DNA of 64,000 nucleotides from Saltatorellus ferox (GTDB lineage Bacteria > Planctomycetota > UBA1135 > GCA-002686595). Made by a program: the position numbers and the translations under genes. This document shows, piece after piece, positions 17,601-26,564 of the stretch (its first letter is position 1; every line of letters starts with the position of its first letter). The stretch covers positions 4,221,524 to 4,285,523 of the forward strand of contig CP036434.1 in NCBI GenBank assembly GCA_007751475.1, written 5' to 3'. Below the pieces are notes generated by a model. That model saw only the letters and a program-made list of their open reading frames with translations. It had not been told where the DNA came from and made no database searches.

Positions 17601-19139
17601 ATGCAGCATCGCATCGATCGTCCGCACCGCGTCCACCTTCCCTTCGCTTGCAGTCCAGCGGGGCTGCTCGTGGGGTGTTTCTTGGGCCTCCTGACCGCGG
17701 GGTGCGGTTCGAAGGATTCGAACGAGGCGAGCACCAGCGGTGGCGTGACCCTCGGCAAGAAGATGAACGTCCTCGTCGTGACGCTGGATACGACGCGCGC
17801 GGATCGACTGAGCTGCTATGGCGGGAAGCCGGGGCTGACCCCCACGCTCGACGCGCTGGCCGCCGACGGGTCCCGCTTCGAACGCGCGATCTCCACGGCG
17901 GGCATCACGCCCATGTCGCACTCGTCGATCCTGACGGGCCTCAACAACTACAAGCACGGGATGCGGGTGTTCTACAGCGACGTGGTCAGCCACCGGCTCA
18001 AGGACAGCGTCGATACGCTCCCGGAAATCCTGAAAGCGAACGGCTACAAGACCGCGGCGCGCGTCAGCTCCTATCCGGTCTCGGAGGAATACAACCTGCA
18101 TCAGGGCTTCGATAGCTTCGACGCGGGCATCGCCACGGACGAACTCGATCTCACGGAGCAGCAGCGCCATGAGACGAGCTGGGACCAGAGCGGCAAGAGC
18201 AGCACGCAGCGACGCGGGGACTTCACCACCGACGGTGCACTGGAGTGGCTCGACAAGGAGGGCAAGGACGGCCCGTGGTGCATGTGGCTACACATGTTCG
18301 ACGTCCACGACTACTCGCTCGTGCCGCCCGCTGAGTTCATGAAGGGTTACGGCATCGAGTACCCGGATCCGGAGTCTGTCCGCGGGGGCGCCAAGCTGCT
18401 CGAGTGGCGCGAGAAGATGTACGACCCCGAGCTCGCCTTCATGGACATGCAGATTCGACGGGTGGTGCAGTGGCTGGAGGAGAACGGCCAGATGGACAAC
18501 ACCATCATCGTCGTGACGGCGGACCACGGTCAGGGCCTGAGCGAGGGAATGAAGAACCAGGGCTGGATGAAGCACCGGCTGCTCTACGAGTGGAGCGTGC
18601 ACGTGCCGCTGATCATCCGGATTCCGGGGTTCGGGGCTGCGACGGTCGTGCCGGATCAGGTGCGTACGATCGACATCGTTCCGACGCTTTTGGAGGCGCT
18701 GGAAGTGCCGCTGCGCCAGGCCATCGAAGGAGAATCGGTCCTCGATCTGATCCGAGGCCAGCGGGAGAGCTCCCCTCGGATCGCCTACGCGGACGCTCTC
18801 AATGACTACGATACGCACTCGCCCGGGGCCCAGAAGCTTCCCGTGGGGCAGGCGGACAACCTGTACATGGCCTGCGACGGCCGGTGGAAACTCATCTACC
18901 ACGAGCGAAACCCGCGCCTGTCGGAGCTGTATGACCTGGTGAAGGACCCGGAAGAGATCCAGAACCTCTACGCGGAGGACCACCCGGAGGCCATGCGTCT
19001 CCAGGAGTTCCTCGACGAGCGGGAGGTGACCAAGGTGGAGTTGCCCGACGGCAAGAGCAGCGGCCCGAGCGCTGCGAGGCTGGAGGCACTCGGCTACGGC
19101 GGCGGGAACGATCCCGATAGAGACGAAAAGCCCAAATGA
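17601..19139 (+). CDS. Sulfatase-fold lipoprotein with Thr at the nucleophile position
   Basis: A 512-residue protein of the alkaline phosphatase/sulfatase superfamily. The start ATG 17601 opens a signal ending in lipobox LTAGC (C35). Metal ligands appear in VVTLDTTRADRL (D63) and later VTADHGQG (near 308). The sulfatase signature C/S-x-P-x-R is replaced by T103-P-M-S-H, followed by the normal SSILTG helix. With no Cys or Ser there, formylglycine maturation is impossible, so a Thr nucleophile, as in phosphoethanolamine transferases and phosphatases of this superfamily, is the likelier chemistry. The C-terminus has the usual LYDLVKDPEEIQNLY motif. Its stop overlaps the DUF1573 start. Confidence 0.85.
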   Translation: MQHRIDRPHRVHLPFACSPAGLLVGCFLGLLTAGCGSKDSNEASTSGGVTLGKKMNVLVVTLDTTRADRLSCYGGKPGLTPTLDALAADGSRFERAISTAGITPMSHSSILTGLNNYKHGMRVFYSDVVSHRLKDSVDTLPEILKANGYKTAARVSSYPVSEEYNLHQGFDSFDAGIATDELDLTEQQRHETSWDQSGKSSTQRRGDFTTDGALEWLDKEGKDGPWCMWLHMFDVHDYSLVPPAEFMKGYGIEYPDPESVRGGAKLLEWREKMYDPELAFMDMQIRRVVQWLEENGQMDNTIIVVTADHGQGLSEGMKNQGWMKHRLLYEWSVHVPLIIRIPGFGAATVVPDQVRTIDIVPTLLEALEVPLRQAIEGESVLDLIRGQRESSPRIAYADALNDYDTHSPGAQKLPVGQADNLYMACDGRWKLIYHERNPRLSELYDLVKDPEEIQNLYAEDHPEAMRLQEFLDEREVTKVELPDGKSSGPSAARLEALGYGGGNDPDRDEKPK

Positions 19140-20458
19140 ACCAGCCCGAACGCCCCGACTCGACATGGAACGACCCCAAGGGAGCCACGCGCCGCGTGGC
19201 GCCGCTGGTGCTGCTCGCCCTGATGGCGGCCTGTGGATCCGGGTCGGAGCCGGACGCAGCGGCGGGGAGAGGCGCGAGCGAGCCGCCCGCCTACAACCCT
19301 GACGGGAAGGGGACCATCGATCTGGGAGGCGTCGACCCGGTCCCGGGAACGCCCGGTGCAGGCCTCCTGGAGGTCATCCACCCGGACATCGAAGAGCGAC
19401 CCCTCTACAAGGAGTTCGGGGATGTCCCGTTCGGAACCGACCTGGAGTGGGCGACGGTCCTGGGCAACACCGGAACCGCGCCGGTCGTGATCACGAGCGC
19501 GCAGGCGGCCTGCGGATGCACGCGCTTCATGGACTACACGGTGACGGACGCGGAGGGCAACCGTCCGGCGTACCCGACCGCCTTCTCGATCGACGCGAAC
19601 AAGGATCTCGCCACGGTGCCGGCGGGCGGAACGATCCTGATCCGTATGAAGCTGATGACGAAGTTCTCGAAGCCGAATCAGCGCAAGCTCGCGCTGATGC
19701 GCCTTTCGACGGACAGCGTCGCAAGGCCCTACCTGACCTTCGAGGTCGGCTTCAACCCGACGCGGGCGTTCGTCTTCGCGCCGGATCGAGCGAACCTCCT
19801 GAACGCGCCCTTCTCCAGTGGTAAGTCGGAGCGCACCAAGATCCTGGTGGACCGCGGGGGCAATCCCGGGAGGGTACTGGGCGTCCTGTCCACGCCGGAA
19901 GGCATCGAGGCTGAGCTGGTCACGGAGACCTTCGGCGGTGAGTACGTCTGGTACGTGAACGTGACGGTCCCGCCGCTTTCCCCGCTCGGGCCGATCCGCG
20001 GCGAGGTGATCTTGAAGACGACGGACGAGAACGGCGACGGAGAGGAAGGGCGCCTGGAACTCCCGGTGGTCGCGCTGGTGGTCCCGGACGTCGTGGCCAC
20101 CCCGAACCTCGCCATGCTGCGAGCGTTCGACCGCACGAAGGGCAAGGAGTTCACGGGCCGCATCGCGGCCCTCGTCCCAGGCGCGCGCATAAAAATCGAA
20201 TCCGCCCAACTGGACTCCGTGAATGCGGAGAAGTTCGAGGTCAGCTACGAGCCCGTCAAACCCTTCGACGATGGCCGCGCCATCGAATGGTCGTACACGA
20301 TCAAAGTGCTCCCCGACCACCCCCACGGCTTCCTCTCGGGCGACCTGGTCCTCAAGCTAGAAGAGTCCTTCGGCGGCCTCCCGGAAACCGCCCCCCAAAA
20401 CGAGCTGCGCATCCCACTGAGCGGCAACGCCCGCGACCCCGAGCCCGAAAACTCCTGA
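19136..20458 (+). CDS. DUF1573 lipoprotein
   Basis: A 440-residue lipoprotein (lipobox LMAACGS). A DUF1573 immunoglobulin-like domain is shown by EFGDVPFGTDLEWATVLGN followed by ACGCTRF near residues 124-130, which is the Cys-rich hallmark of the family. Two further beta-sandwich segments follow. DUF1573 proteins are common in Planctomycetota and Bacteroidota as surface or periplasmic proteins of unknown role. The ATGA overlap with the sulfatase-fold gene means it is almost surely in the same operon. A palindromic repeat block begins 23 bp after its stop. Confidence 0.85.
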   Translation: MNQPERPDSTWNDPKGATRRVAPLVLLALMAACGSGSEPDAAAGRGASEPPAYNPDGKGTIDLGGVDPVPGTPGAGLLEVIHPDIEERPLYKEFGDVPFGTDLEWATVLGNTGTAPVVITSAQAACGCTRFMDYTVTDAEGNRPAYPTAFSIDANKDLATVPAGGTILIRMKLMTKFSKPNQRKLALMRLSTDSVARPYLTFEVGFNPTRAFVFAPDRANLLNAPFSSGKSERTKILVDRGGNPGRVLGVLSTPEGIEAELVTETFGGEYVWYVNVTVPPLSPLGPIRGEVILKTTDENGDGEEGRLELPVVALVVPDVVATPNLAMLRAFDRTKGKEFTGRIAALVPGARIKIESAQLDSVNAEKFEVSYEPVKPFDDGRAIEWSYTIKVLPDHPHGFLSGDLVLKLEESFGGLPETAPQNELRIPLSGNARDPEPENS

Positions 20459-20480
20459 CCGCAACCGACACAAACGGAAC

Positions 20481-20598
20481 AGGTGCATCCATTCCGGAAC
20501 AAACGGACCGGAACAAACGGACCAGGTCCGTTTGTTCCGGAATGGATGCACCTGGTCCGTTTGTTCCGGAATGGATGCACCTGGTCCGTTTGTTCCGG
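20481..20598. repeat. 29-bp repeats in head-to-head array, large palindrome
   Basis: On the right are two exact 29-bp copies (20525-20553, 20554-20582; each begins ggtccgtttgttccgg) and a 16-bp third (20583-20598). On the left lie one full inverted copy (20481-20509) and a partial one. The centre is a perfect 16-bp inverted repeat around the single base 20524. The whole could fold into a long hairpin or cruciform. It sits between two plus-strand genes; no U-run follows, so an ordinary intrinsic terminator is not supported. Confidence 0.9.
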
Positions 20599-20682
20599 CT
20601 GTGGTCGGTGGTTGCAGTTCCTTTCGAGCGGGAGAGGGCTCGGAGTTTCGGACGGTCCCCACCATTGGCTAATCTAGGGGGT

Positions 20683-21978
20683 ATGACCTCGGCCAGCGCG
20701 CCTACCTCGTTTCGGTTTCTTCACGCGGCCGACCTGCATCTTGACAGCCCCCTTCGCGGGCTGTCGACTTATCCTGGGGCACCTGCGGACCGCCTGCGCC
20801 AGGCGACTCGCGATGCTTTTGCCGCGCTCGTCGACGCCGCCCTCATCCACGAGGTTCGCTTCGTCCTCCTGGCCGGCGACCTCTTCGACGGCGAGTGGCA
20901 GGACTACAACTCGGGGCTTTGGTTCCTCAGTCAGCTCCGCCGCCTCACGACTTCAGGGATCCGCGTCTTCGTCATCCGCGGCAACCATGACGCCGAGAGC
21001 AAGGTCGCGAGTCGGCTCAGCTGGCCCGATGGCGTCACCGAGTTCAAGTCGAAGAAAGCGCACACCGTCCTGCTGGAGGACCTCGGCGTCGCCATCCACG
21101 GCCAGAGCTACCGCGAACCCCACGTGATGGAGAACCTCGCGCTCGGCTACCCTGACGCGCACCCCGAGTTCCTCAACATCGGGCTCCTTCACTCCGGACT
21201 CGAGGGCTACGAAGGGCACGGTACCTACGCGCCTTGCACCCTCGATGACCTGCGCGCTCGCGGCTACGACTACTGGGCCCTCGGCCACATCCACCAGCGC
21301 CAGGTCGTCTCGGAGGAGCCCTGGGTCGTCTTCCCGGGGAACATCCAGGGCCGACACGTCCGCGAAACCGGGCCGAAGGGCGCGACCCTCGTCCATGTCC
21401 AGGAAGGCGCCATCGAGCGACTGGAGCCGATCACCGTCGACGTGGCTCGCTGGGCCGTACTCGACGTGGACCTCGCGGGCGCCACCTCCGAGTCCGAGGC
21501 GCTTTTGTGCCTCGATCGCGAGCTTCGAAGCGCCGCCCAGACCGCCGGAGACCGCCAGCTCGCGGTGCGCGTGGTCCTCGGCGGCGCGACCGCCCTGGAC
21601 CCGTTGCTGCGTACCGAGACACACCGGATGACCCAGGAGATCCGCGCGCGCGCCGCTGCGGTGTCGGACGACATCTGGATCGAACAGCTGAAGATTCGCA
21701 CGTCGCTCCCGCCGGATGCGACGTCGGGGGAGGCCTCGGACGACACTCTCACCGCGTTTGCGGCGCGCCTACACCACATCGAACTCCCCGCCGACGTGCT
21801 GGACGGCATGGCCCGTGAGCTCCAGAAGCTATCCGTGAAGCTGCCCCCGGCAGTGCGCGAGCGCATCGACCCGGCGAGCCCGAACGCCCTGCGCGCCGCC
21901 TTACCCGAGGCGCGCGATTTCCTCGCCGCGCTCCTGCGCGCTGGCGACGACGAGGCGGAGGCCGAGGAGCCAGCTTGA
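20683..21978 (+). CDS. YhaO/SbcD-like DNA repair metallophosphoesterase
   Basis: A 431-residue calcineurin-like phosphoesterase of the Mre11/SbcD/YhaO group. Metal-binding motifs occur in order: HAADLHLDSP, LLAGDLFDG, VIRGNHDAES, IGLLHSG and ALGHIHQRQV. A capping domain follows and the C-terminal 150 residues are helical, as expected for the part that binds the Rad50-like partner. The start is ATG 20683, just after an AGGGGG tract. It overlaps the YhaN-like gene by TTGA, so the two proteins should be made together and form a nuclease/ATPase complex acting on DNA ends. Confidence 0.9.
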   Translation: MTSASAPTSFRFLHAADLHLDSPLRGLSTYPGAPADRLRQATRDAFAALVDAALIHEVRFVLLAGDLFDGEWQDYNSGLWFLSQLRRLTTSGIRVFVIRGNHDAESKVASRLSWPDGVTEFKSKKAHTVLLEDLGVAIHGQSYREPHVMENLALGYPDAHPEFLNIGLLHSGLEGYEGHGTYAPCTLDDLRARGYDYWALGHIHQRQVVSEEPWVVFPGNIQGRHVRETGPKGATLVHVQEGAIERLEPITVDVARWAVLDVDLAGATSESEALLCLDRELRSAAQTAGDRQLAVRVVLGGATALDPLLRTETHRMTQEIRARAAAVSDDIWIEQLKIRTSLPPDATSGEASDDTLTAFAARLHHIELPADVLDGMARELQKLSVKLPPAVRERIDPASPNALRAALPEARDFLAALLRAGDDEAEAEEPA

Positions 21979-24900
21979 GGTTCGAGTCTCTCCACATGCG
22001 TCCCTTCGGGACGTTCACCGACTTCGAGCTGACCTTCGGCAACACGAGCGGACTCCACCTCGTCTTCGGCACGAACGGCGCGGGCAAGAGCACGACGCTG
22101 GAAGCTCTCCGCTCGGTGCTCTACGGCATCGCGCCGAGGAAGAAAGTCCACGCGAGCTCCGACCTGCGCATTGGCGCCGCACTGCTGCGCTCCGATGGCC
22201 TCAAGATCGAGTACCTCCGACGGACTTCCCAGAAGACGCCGCTCTGGAACAAAGCCGACGATGAGCCCATGGCCATCGAGGAGCTCACTCCGTTCCTCGG
22301 AAACCTGGAGCGCACGCGCTTCGAAACGCTCTTCGGACTCGACTACGAGACGATGGTCGCGGGCGGAAGCGACCTCCTCGAGGGCAAGGGCGAAATCGGG
22401 CGCGCGCTCTTCGGCGCCATGCTCGGCGGTCAGCGACTTCGCCACGTCACGGGCCGGCTCGAGGGTGACCTGAAGAACCTCTACGTCGATCGCTCGCCGA
22501 AGGGCCGCATCAACGAACTCGTCAAGGAACACAAGGATCTCACGGCGACGCTCAAGAAAACGTCCCTCCGCCCCGCTTCTCACCAGGAGGGCGCGAAGAA
22601 GCTCAAGGCCGTCCTCGCCGAGAACGAAGCCGACATCGAAGCACGCGAGCGAGCGCGTGCCCGCGCGGAAGAACTGGTGAGCCTGCGCCGCTCAGCCATC
22701 TCGCTCGACCAGCTGGAGACCCGCCGCAAGGAGCGCCTCGCGCTCGGGGATTTGAAGCCCCTCGATGCGCCGAGGGTGCGCCGCGTCCAGGACCTCTCCC
22801 GCGAAAGCGCCACGCTCGAAGAGCGCGCGGATGAGCGCTCCCGGGAAATCAGCGGCTTGGAGGAGGCCATCGCACGCGCGAACGCGCTCGCGGGTCCCGA
22901 GCTGCTCGCGAAGGCTGCCGTCATCGAGGCTCTCGCTCAGCGCCGCGGCGCTTTCCGCGAAGCAGCCGCCGCACGCACGAAGCTCCAGCGCCAGGTCAGT
23001 GCCGCGCGCGCCAAGCGCCTCGAAGCGCAGCGCCAGGCGGGCGCGGATCACCTCGACGAGGCCGACACGGACGACCTCCGCGTGGCGCGCCCGGGCAACG
23101 CGAGTCTCGACGAGCTGAGCGACGCCGCCGATCGACTCTCCAAGGAACTCGCCGAGCGGACCAGCACTCGCAAGGTCGCCCACGAGGCCGTCTGCCGCGC
23201 AGAGCCCGTCACGCAAGAAGCCGCCGAGCGCCTCGAGCGCATCGAAGACACGCTGTCTGACAAGCTCGCCGCAGACCTCGATTCCCTGGCCCCCTTCAGG
23301 GGCACCCTGGCTGAACTCCTGGAGCTTCAGGTTCCAGCAGAAGAAGAGATCGAGCGCCGCGAACGGGAAGAGCGAGAGGATGCTGCGCGGGAGGAGGGTC
23401 TGGCTCGCGACCTTCAACGCTCCGAGGCGGACGCGCTCGACGCCCGCCAGGCGCTGGAGCGCCTCGCGGACTCAGCAGACGGCCCACCGCCGACCTCGAG
23501 CGAGCTTCAGACCGCGCGCGAAAAGCGCGACGAGCTTATTCGGACCGTCTTCGATTCCCAGGCCCGCGAGGCTTGCACCGCGCTCGACCTCCAGCGAGCC
23601 GTGAACGCAGCCGACGATCTGGTGGACCGCCGCGCGCGAGAGTCCGCGCGAGCTGCTGAACGCGAAGCCCAGGAAGGCGCGCTACAGCGCGCGAACAAGC
23701 TCTGCGTCGAACTCCGCAGTGCGCTCGACGCGGCCCGCGAGGCCACCGCCGCGCACGCGAAGAAGTGGAACGAGGAACTCGCTCTCGCGGGCCTTGCCCC
23801 CATGCCCGCGACCCGGCTACGTTCCTGGTGCGCGCGCCGCGGAGCCATTCTGCGGGAGGCGCAATCCATTCGTCAGGCGGCCACCGAGGCACTGGAACAA
23901 GCCCGCCTCCAGGAAGCCGATCATCGCGCACGCTGGAGAGCCGCTAACGACGACCTCGAAGCCGCCCGCGCCGAGTGGACCCAGTGGGCGCTCGAGCGAT
24001 CGCTCGATCCCGGCGCCGGCCCCGAGTCAGCCCAGCGGCGGCTCCGGATGCTGGTCAACGTTCACGCAGCCGAACGCGAGATCACGCGTCTGGAGCAGGA
24101 GATGCTGGAGCGTAGTGAGGCCGCCGCCTCTTTCGAGCGCGACGTCGCCGCCCTCTGCGAGGAACTCAACGTGCGCCCCAGTGACCAGGTGCTCGAGGCC
24201 GCGCTCGAAGCGGCGAAGGCCGAGGGGACGCCCGAGGGCGTCGTGCTCGCGGAAGCGCGCATGGATCGACTCTCGCGGGCGCTCCGCGAGGCCGGGCAGG
24301 CGAAGTCCGAGCTGGAGCAGCTCTCGAAGAACCTCAAAGCCCAGCAGGATGCGGGCGCGGTCGCAGCGAAGCGTCTCGAGGACCTCGAAGCGACCCTCAA
24401 GAAGATGGCCGACGAGGCCTCGTGCCCGACCCTCGCCGCGCTGCTGCAGCTCGCCGAGCAATCCGAGCGTGCACGCAGCCTCGACGCGGACATTCGTCGC
24501 ATCGAGTCGGAACTGAAGGCCGAGCACGGCGAGGACGTGGACCCCGCCACCCTGGGAGAGTCCATCGGCGAGCGCTCCGTCGACGAACTCAACGAAGCCC
24601 TCAAGGAAGCCCAGGCGGAGGCCCGCGCCCTGGACGCCGTCATCTCCGCGCGCGCGCGGGAAGAGGGCCTACTGAGGGGCCAGGTGGAGTCGAAGGGGTC
24701 CGCCGAGGCCGCCCACCTACAGGCACGCATCGCCCAGATCGAAACCGAGCTCGCCGAGGCCACCGCCGAGTTCCTGAGGGCTCACCTCGCGGACGAACTC
24801 CTGCGCCGGGAGATCGAGCGCAACCGGCAGGAAACCCACGGCCCTCTCCTCCAGCGCGCACAGGAGCTCTTCAAGGTCCTCACCCTGGGTGCCTACGAGC

Positions 24901-25292
24901 AGCTCCACCCCTCCGAATCGGCGAGCGGCAAGGAGGTGATGGTGGCGCGGCGCCCGGACGGCCGCCAGGTCGGCGTGGACGAGATGAGTTCAGGCACCTG
25001 CGACCAGCTCTACCTCGCCCTCCGCATCGCCAGCGTCGAGCACATGCTCAAGACCGTCGAACCGATGCCCTTCATCGCGGACGACCTGTTCGTGAACTTC
25101 GACGACGAGCGAACCGAAGCCGCCCTGCGGGTGCTCGCCGAGCTCTCGAAGTCGACCCAGGTGATCGTGTTCTCGCACCACGGCAGCGTCGTCGAGACCG
25201 CCCTGCGCCTGACAGACGAAGGCGTTCCCGTCGACGTACTCAGACTCCAAGGCGAGTGGAGCCGCGAGAACGAACGAACGCCTGGATCATGA
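21975..25292 (+). CDS. YhaN/Rad50-like SMC-type ATPase
   Basis: A 1105-residue ATPase. The N-terminal half-site has MRPFGTFTDFEL and Walker A GTNGAGKST (residues 32-40). About 800 residues of Ala/Glu/Arg-rich coiled coil follow, with no clear zinc-hook CxxC at mid-protein, as in YhaN rather than Rad50. The C-terminal half-site has the signature MSSGTCDQLYLALRIASVEH (near 1000), Walker B MPFIADDLFVNFDDE (near 1032) and VIVFSHH (H-loop). The start is TTG 21975, overlapping the yhaO-like stop as TTGA. It converges on tyrS with 9 bp between stops. Confidence 0.92.
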   Translation: MRFESLHMRPFGTFTDFELTFGNTSGLHLVFGTNGAGKSTTLEALRSVLYGIAPRKKVHASSDLRIGAALLRSDGLKIEYLRRTSQKTPLWNKADDEPMAIEELTPFLGNLERTRFETLFGLDYETMVAGGSDLLEGKGEIGRALFGAMLGGQRLRHVTGRLEGDLKNLYVDRSPKGRINELVKEHKDLTATLKKTSLRPASHQEGAKKLKAVLAENEADIEARERARARAEELVSLRRSAISLDQLETRRKERLALGDLKPLDAPRVRRVQDLSRESATLEERADERSREISGLEEAIARANALAGPELLAKAAVIEALAQRRGAFREAAAARTKLQRQVSAARAKRLEAQRQAGADHLDEADTDDLRVARPGNASLDELSDAADRLSKELAERTSTRKVAHEAVCRAEPVTQEAAERLERIEDTLSDKLAADLDSLAPFRGTLAELLELQVPAEEEIERREREEREDAAREEGLARDLQRSEADALDARQALERLADSADGPPPTSSELQTAREKRDELIRTVFDSQAREACTALDLQRAVNAADDLVDRRARESARAAEREAQEGALQRANKLCVELRSALDAAREATAAHAKKWNEELALAGLAPMPATRLRSWCARRGAILREAQSIRQAATEALEQARLQEADHRARWRAANDDLEAARAEWTQWALERSLDPGAGPESAQRRLRMLVNVHAAEREITRLEQEMLERSEAAASFERDVAALCEELNVRPSDQVLEAALEAAKAEGTPEGVVLAEARMDRLSRALREAGQAKSELEQLSKNLKAQQDAGAVAAKRLEDLEATLKKMADEASCPTLAALLQLAEQSERARSLDADIRRIESELKAEHGEDVDPATLGESIGERSVDELNEALKEAQAEARALDAVISARAREEGLLRGQVESKGSAEAAHLQARIAQIETELAEATAEFLRAHLADELLRREIERNRQETHGPLLQRAQELFKVLTLGAYEQLHPSESASGKEVMVARRPDGRQVGVDEMSSGTCDQLYLALRIASVEHMLKTVEPMPFIADDLFVNFDDERTEAALRVLAELSKSTQVIVFSHHGSVVETALRLTDEGVPVDVLRLQGEWSRENERTPGS

Positions 25293-25301
25293 GGGCCAGC
25301 G

Positions 25302-26537
25302 TCAGGGCAGGAGGCGCTTCACTCGCTTCTTGCCCACCTGCACGAGCACCTCGCCGCTCGGCTTCGCGACCTCGTAGGCCACGTCGTCCTGGACGTCTCC
25401 GTCGAGGCGCACGCCGCCCTGCTGGATCGCCCGGCGGGCCTCCGAGGTGGACTGGCAGAGGCCCGCTTCCTTCAGGAAGTTCGGGAGGGCCAGGGAATCG
25501 CCCCAGGAAGCGTCCCAGGTGACGGCGGGGATATCGTCCGGGAGGACCTTGTCGCGCACCTCTCGGTTGAACATCTCCGCGGCCTCGGCGGCCGCTTCGG
25601 CGCCGTGGTAGAAGGTGGTAACCTCTCCGGCGAGGCGGGCCTTCGCTTCGCGCGGGTGGCCCGCCAGGATCGCTTCGATATCATCTGGCGAGAGACGCGT
25701 GAGGTGCAGGAACCATGTCGGCATCACCTCGTCGTCCACCTGCATGATCCGGAAGGTCATCTCCTTCGCGGTCGCGGTGAGACCGACAGCGTTGCCGTAG
25801 GACTTGCTCATCTTCCGGCCATCGAGGCCGTTGATGAGCGGCTGCGTCATCACGATCTGCGGGCGCTGATTCTCCTGCTCCTGGAGGCGGCGGCCAACGA
25901 GGAGATTGAAGAGCTGGTCCGTCCCGCCGAGTTCGAGGTCGGCCTCGACGATAACCGAGTCCCAGCCCTGCATGAGAGGGTAGAGGAACTCGTTGATGCC
26001 GATGGGCTCGTTCGCCTCCATGCGCGTCTGGAACGTGTCGCGCTCGACCATCTGCGCCACCGTCATGCGCGTCGTGAGCTTGAGGAGGTCCTCGAAGTTC
26101 ATCTTGTCGAACCACTCGGCGTTCTGACGGACCTCGGTCTTGGCGAGATCGAGGACGCGGGCCGCCTGGGACGTGTAGGTCTTCAGGTTCTCGTCGACGT
26201 CGGCCCGGGTCAGGATCGGGCGCAGCTTGTTGCGGCCGCTCGGGTCCCCCACCATCGCCGTGGCGTCGCCGACGATGAGGACGATCTTGTGGCCGAGGTC
26301 CTGGAGGTCGCGCAGCTTGCGAAGCTGGACCGCGTGGCCGAGGTGAAGGTCCGGCGACGAGGGGTCCATGCCGAACTTGATGCGCAGTGGCACCCCCGTC
26401 TCCAGAGACCTGGCGATCATCCCACGGAGCTGTTTCTCGTCGATGAGGTCGGTGGTTCCGCGCTTGAAGACGGCCAGCTGGCGCTCGACTTCAGGATCCT
26501 GCTCGGTGGTGGTGACGTCGGCGCTTGAGTCTTGCAT
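25302..26537 (-). CDS. tyrS: Tyrosyl-tRNA synthetase
   Basis: A 411-residue class I synthetase charging tRNA-Tyr. The HIGH motif is HLGH (65-68) in SPDLHLGHAVQLRKLRDLQ, and KMSKS occurs as GRKMSKSYGN near residue 240. The C-terminal S4-like RNA-binding domain (EARRAIQQGGVRLDGDVQDD) is complete. The short insertion pattern and LRIKFGMDPSSPDLH resemble the TyrZ-type rather than E. coli-type TyrS. Start ATG 26535-26537. It is 27 bp downstream of a lipoprotein gene on the same strand. Confidence 0.97.
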   Translation of the reverse strand: MQDSSADVTTTEQDPEVERQLAVFKRGTTDLIDEKQLRGMIARSLETGVPLRIKFGMDPSSPDLHLGHAVQLRKLRDLQDLGHKIVLIVGDATAMVGDPSGRNKLRPILTRADVDENLKTYTSQAARVLDLAKTEVRQNAEWFDKMNFEDLLKLTTRMTVAQMVERDTFQTRMEANEPIGINEFLYPLMQGWDSVIVEADLELGGTDQLFNLLVGRRLQEQENQRPQIVMTQPLINGLDGRKMSKSYGNAVGLTATAKEMTFRIMQVDDEVMPTWFLHLTRLSPDDIEAILAGHPREAKARLAGEVTTFYHGAEAAAEAAEMFNREVRDKVLPDDIPAVTWDASWGDSLALPNFLKEAGLCQSTSEARRAIQQGGVRLDGDVQDDVAYEVAKPSGEVLVQVGKKRVKRLLP

Positions 26538-26564
26538 GGCGCCGAAGATACTAACCCGGAGGAG

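Noticed and set aside
20481..20598. CRISPR array
   Set aside because: Repeats abut with no spacers and some are inverted; no cas gene is near.
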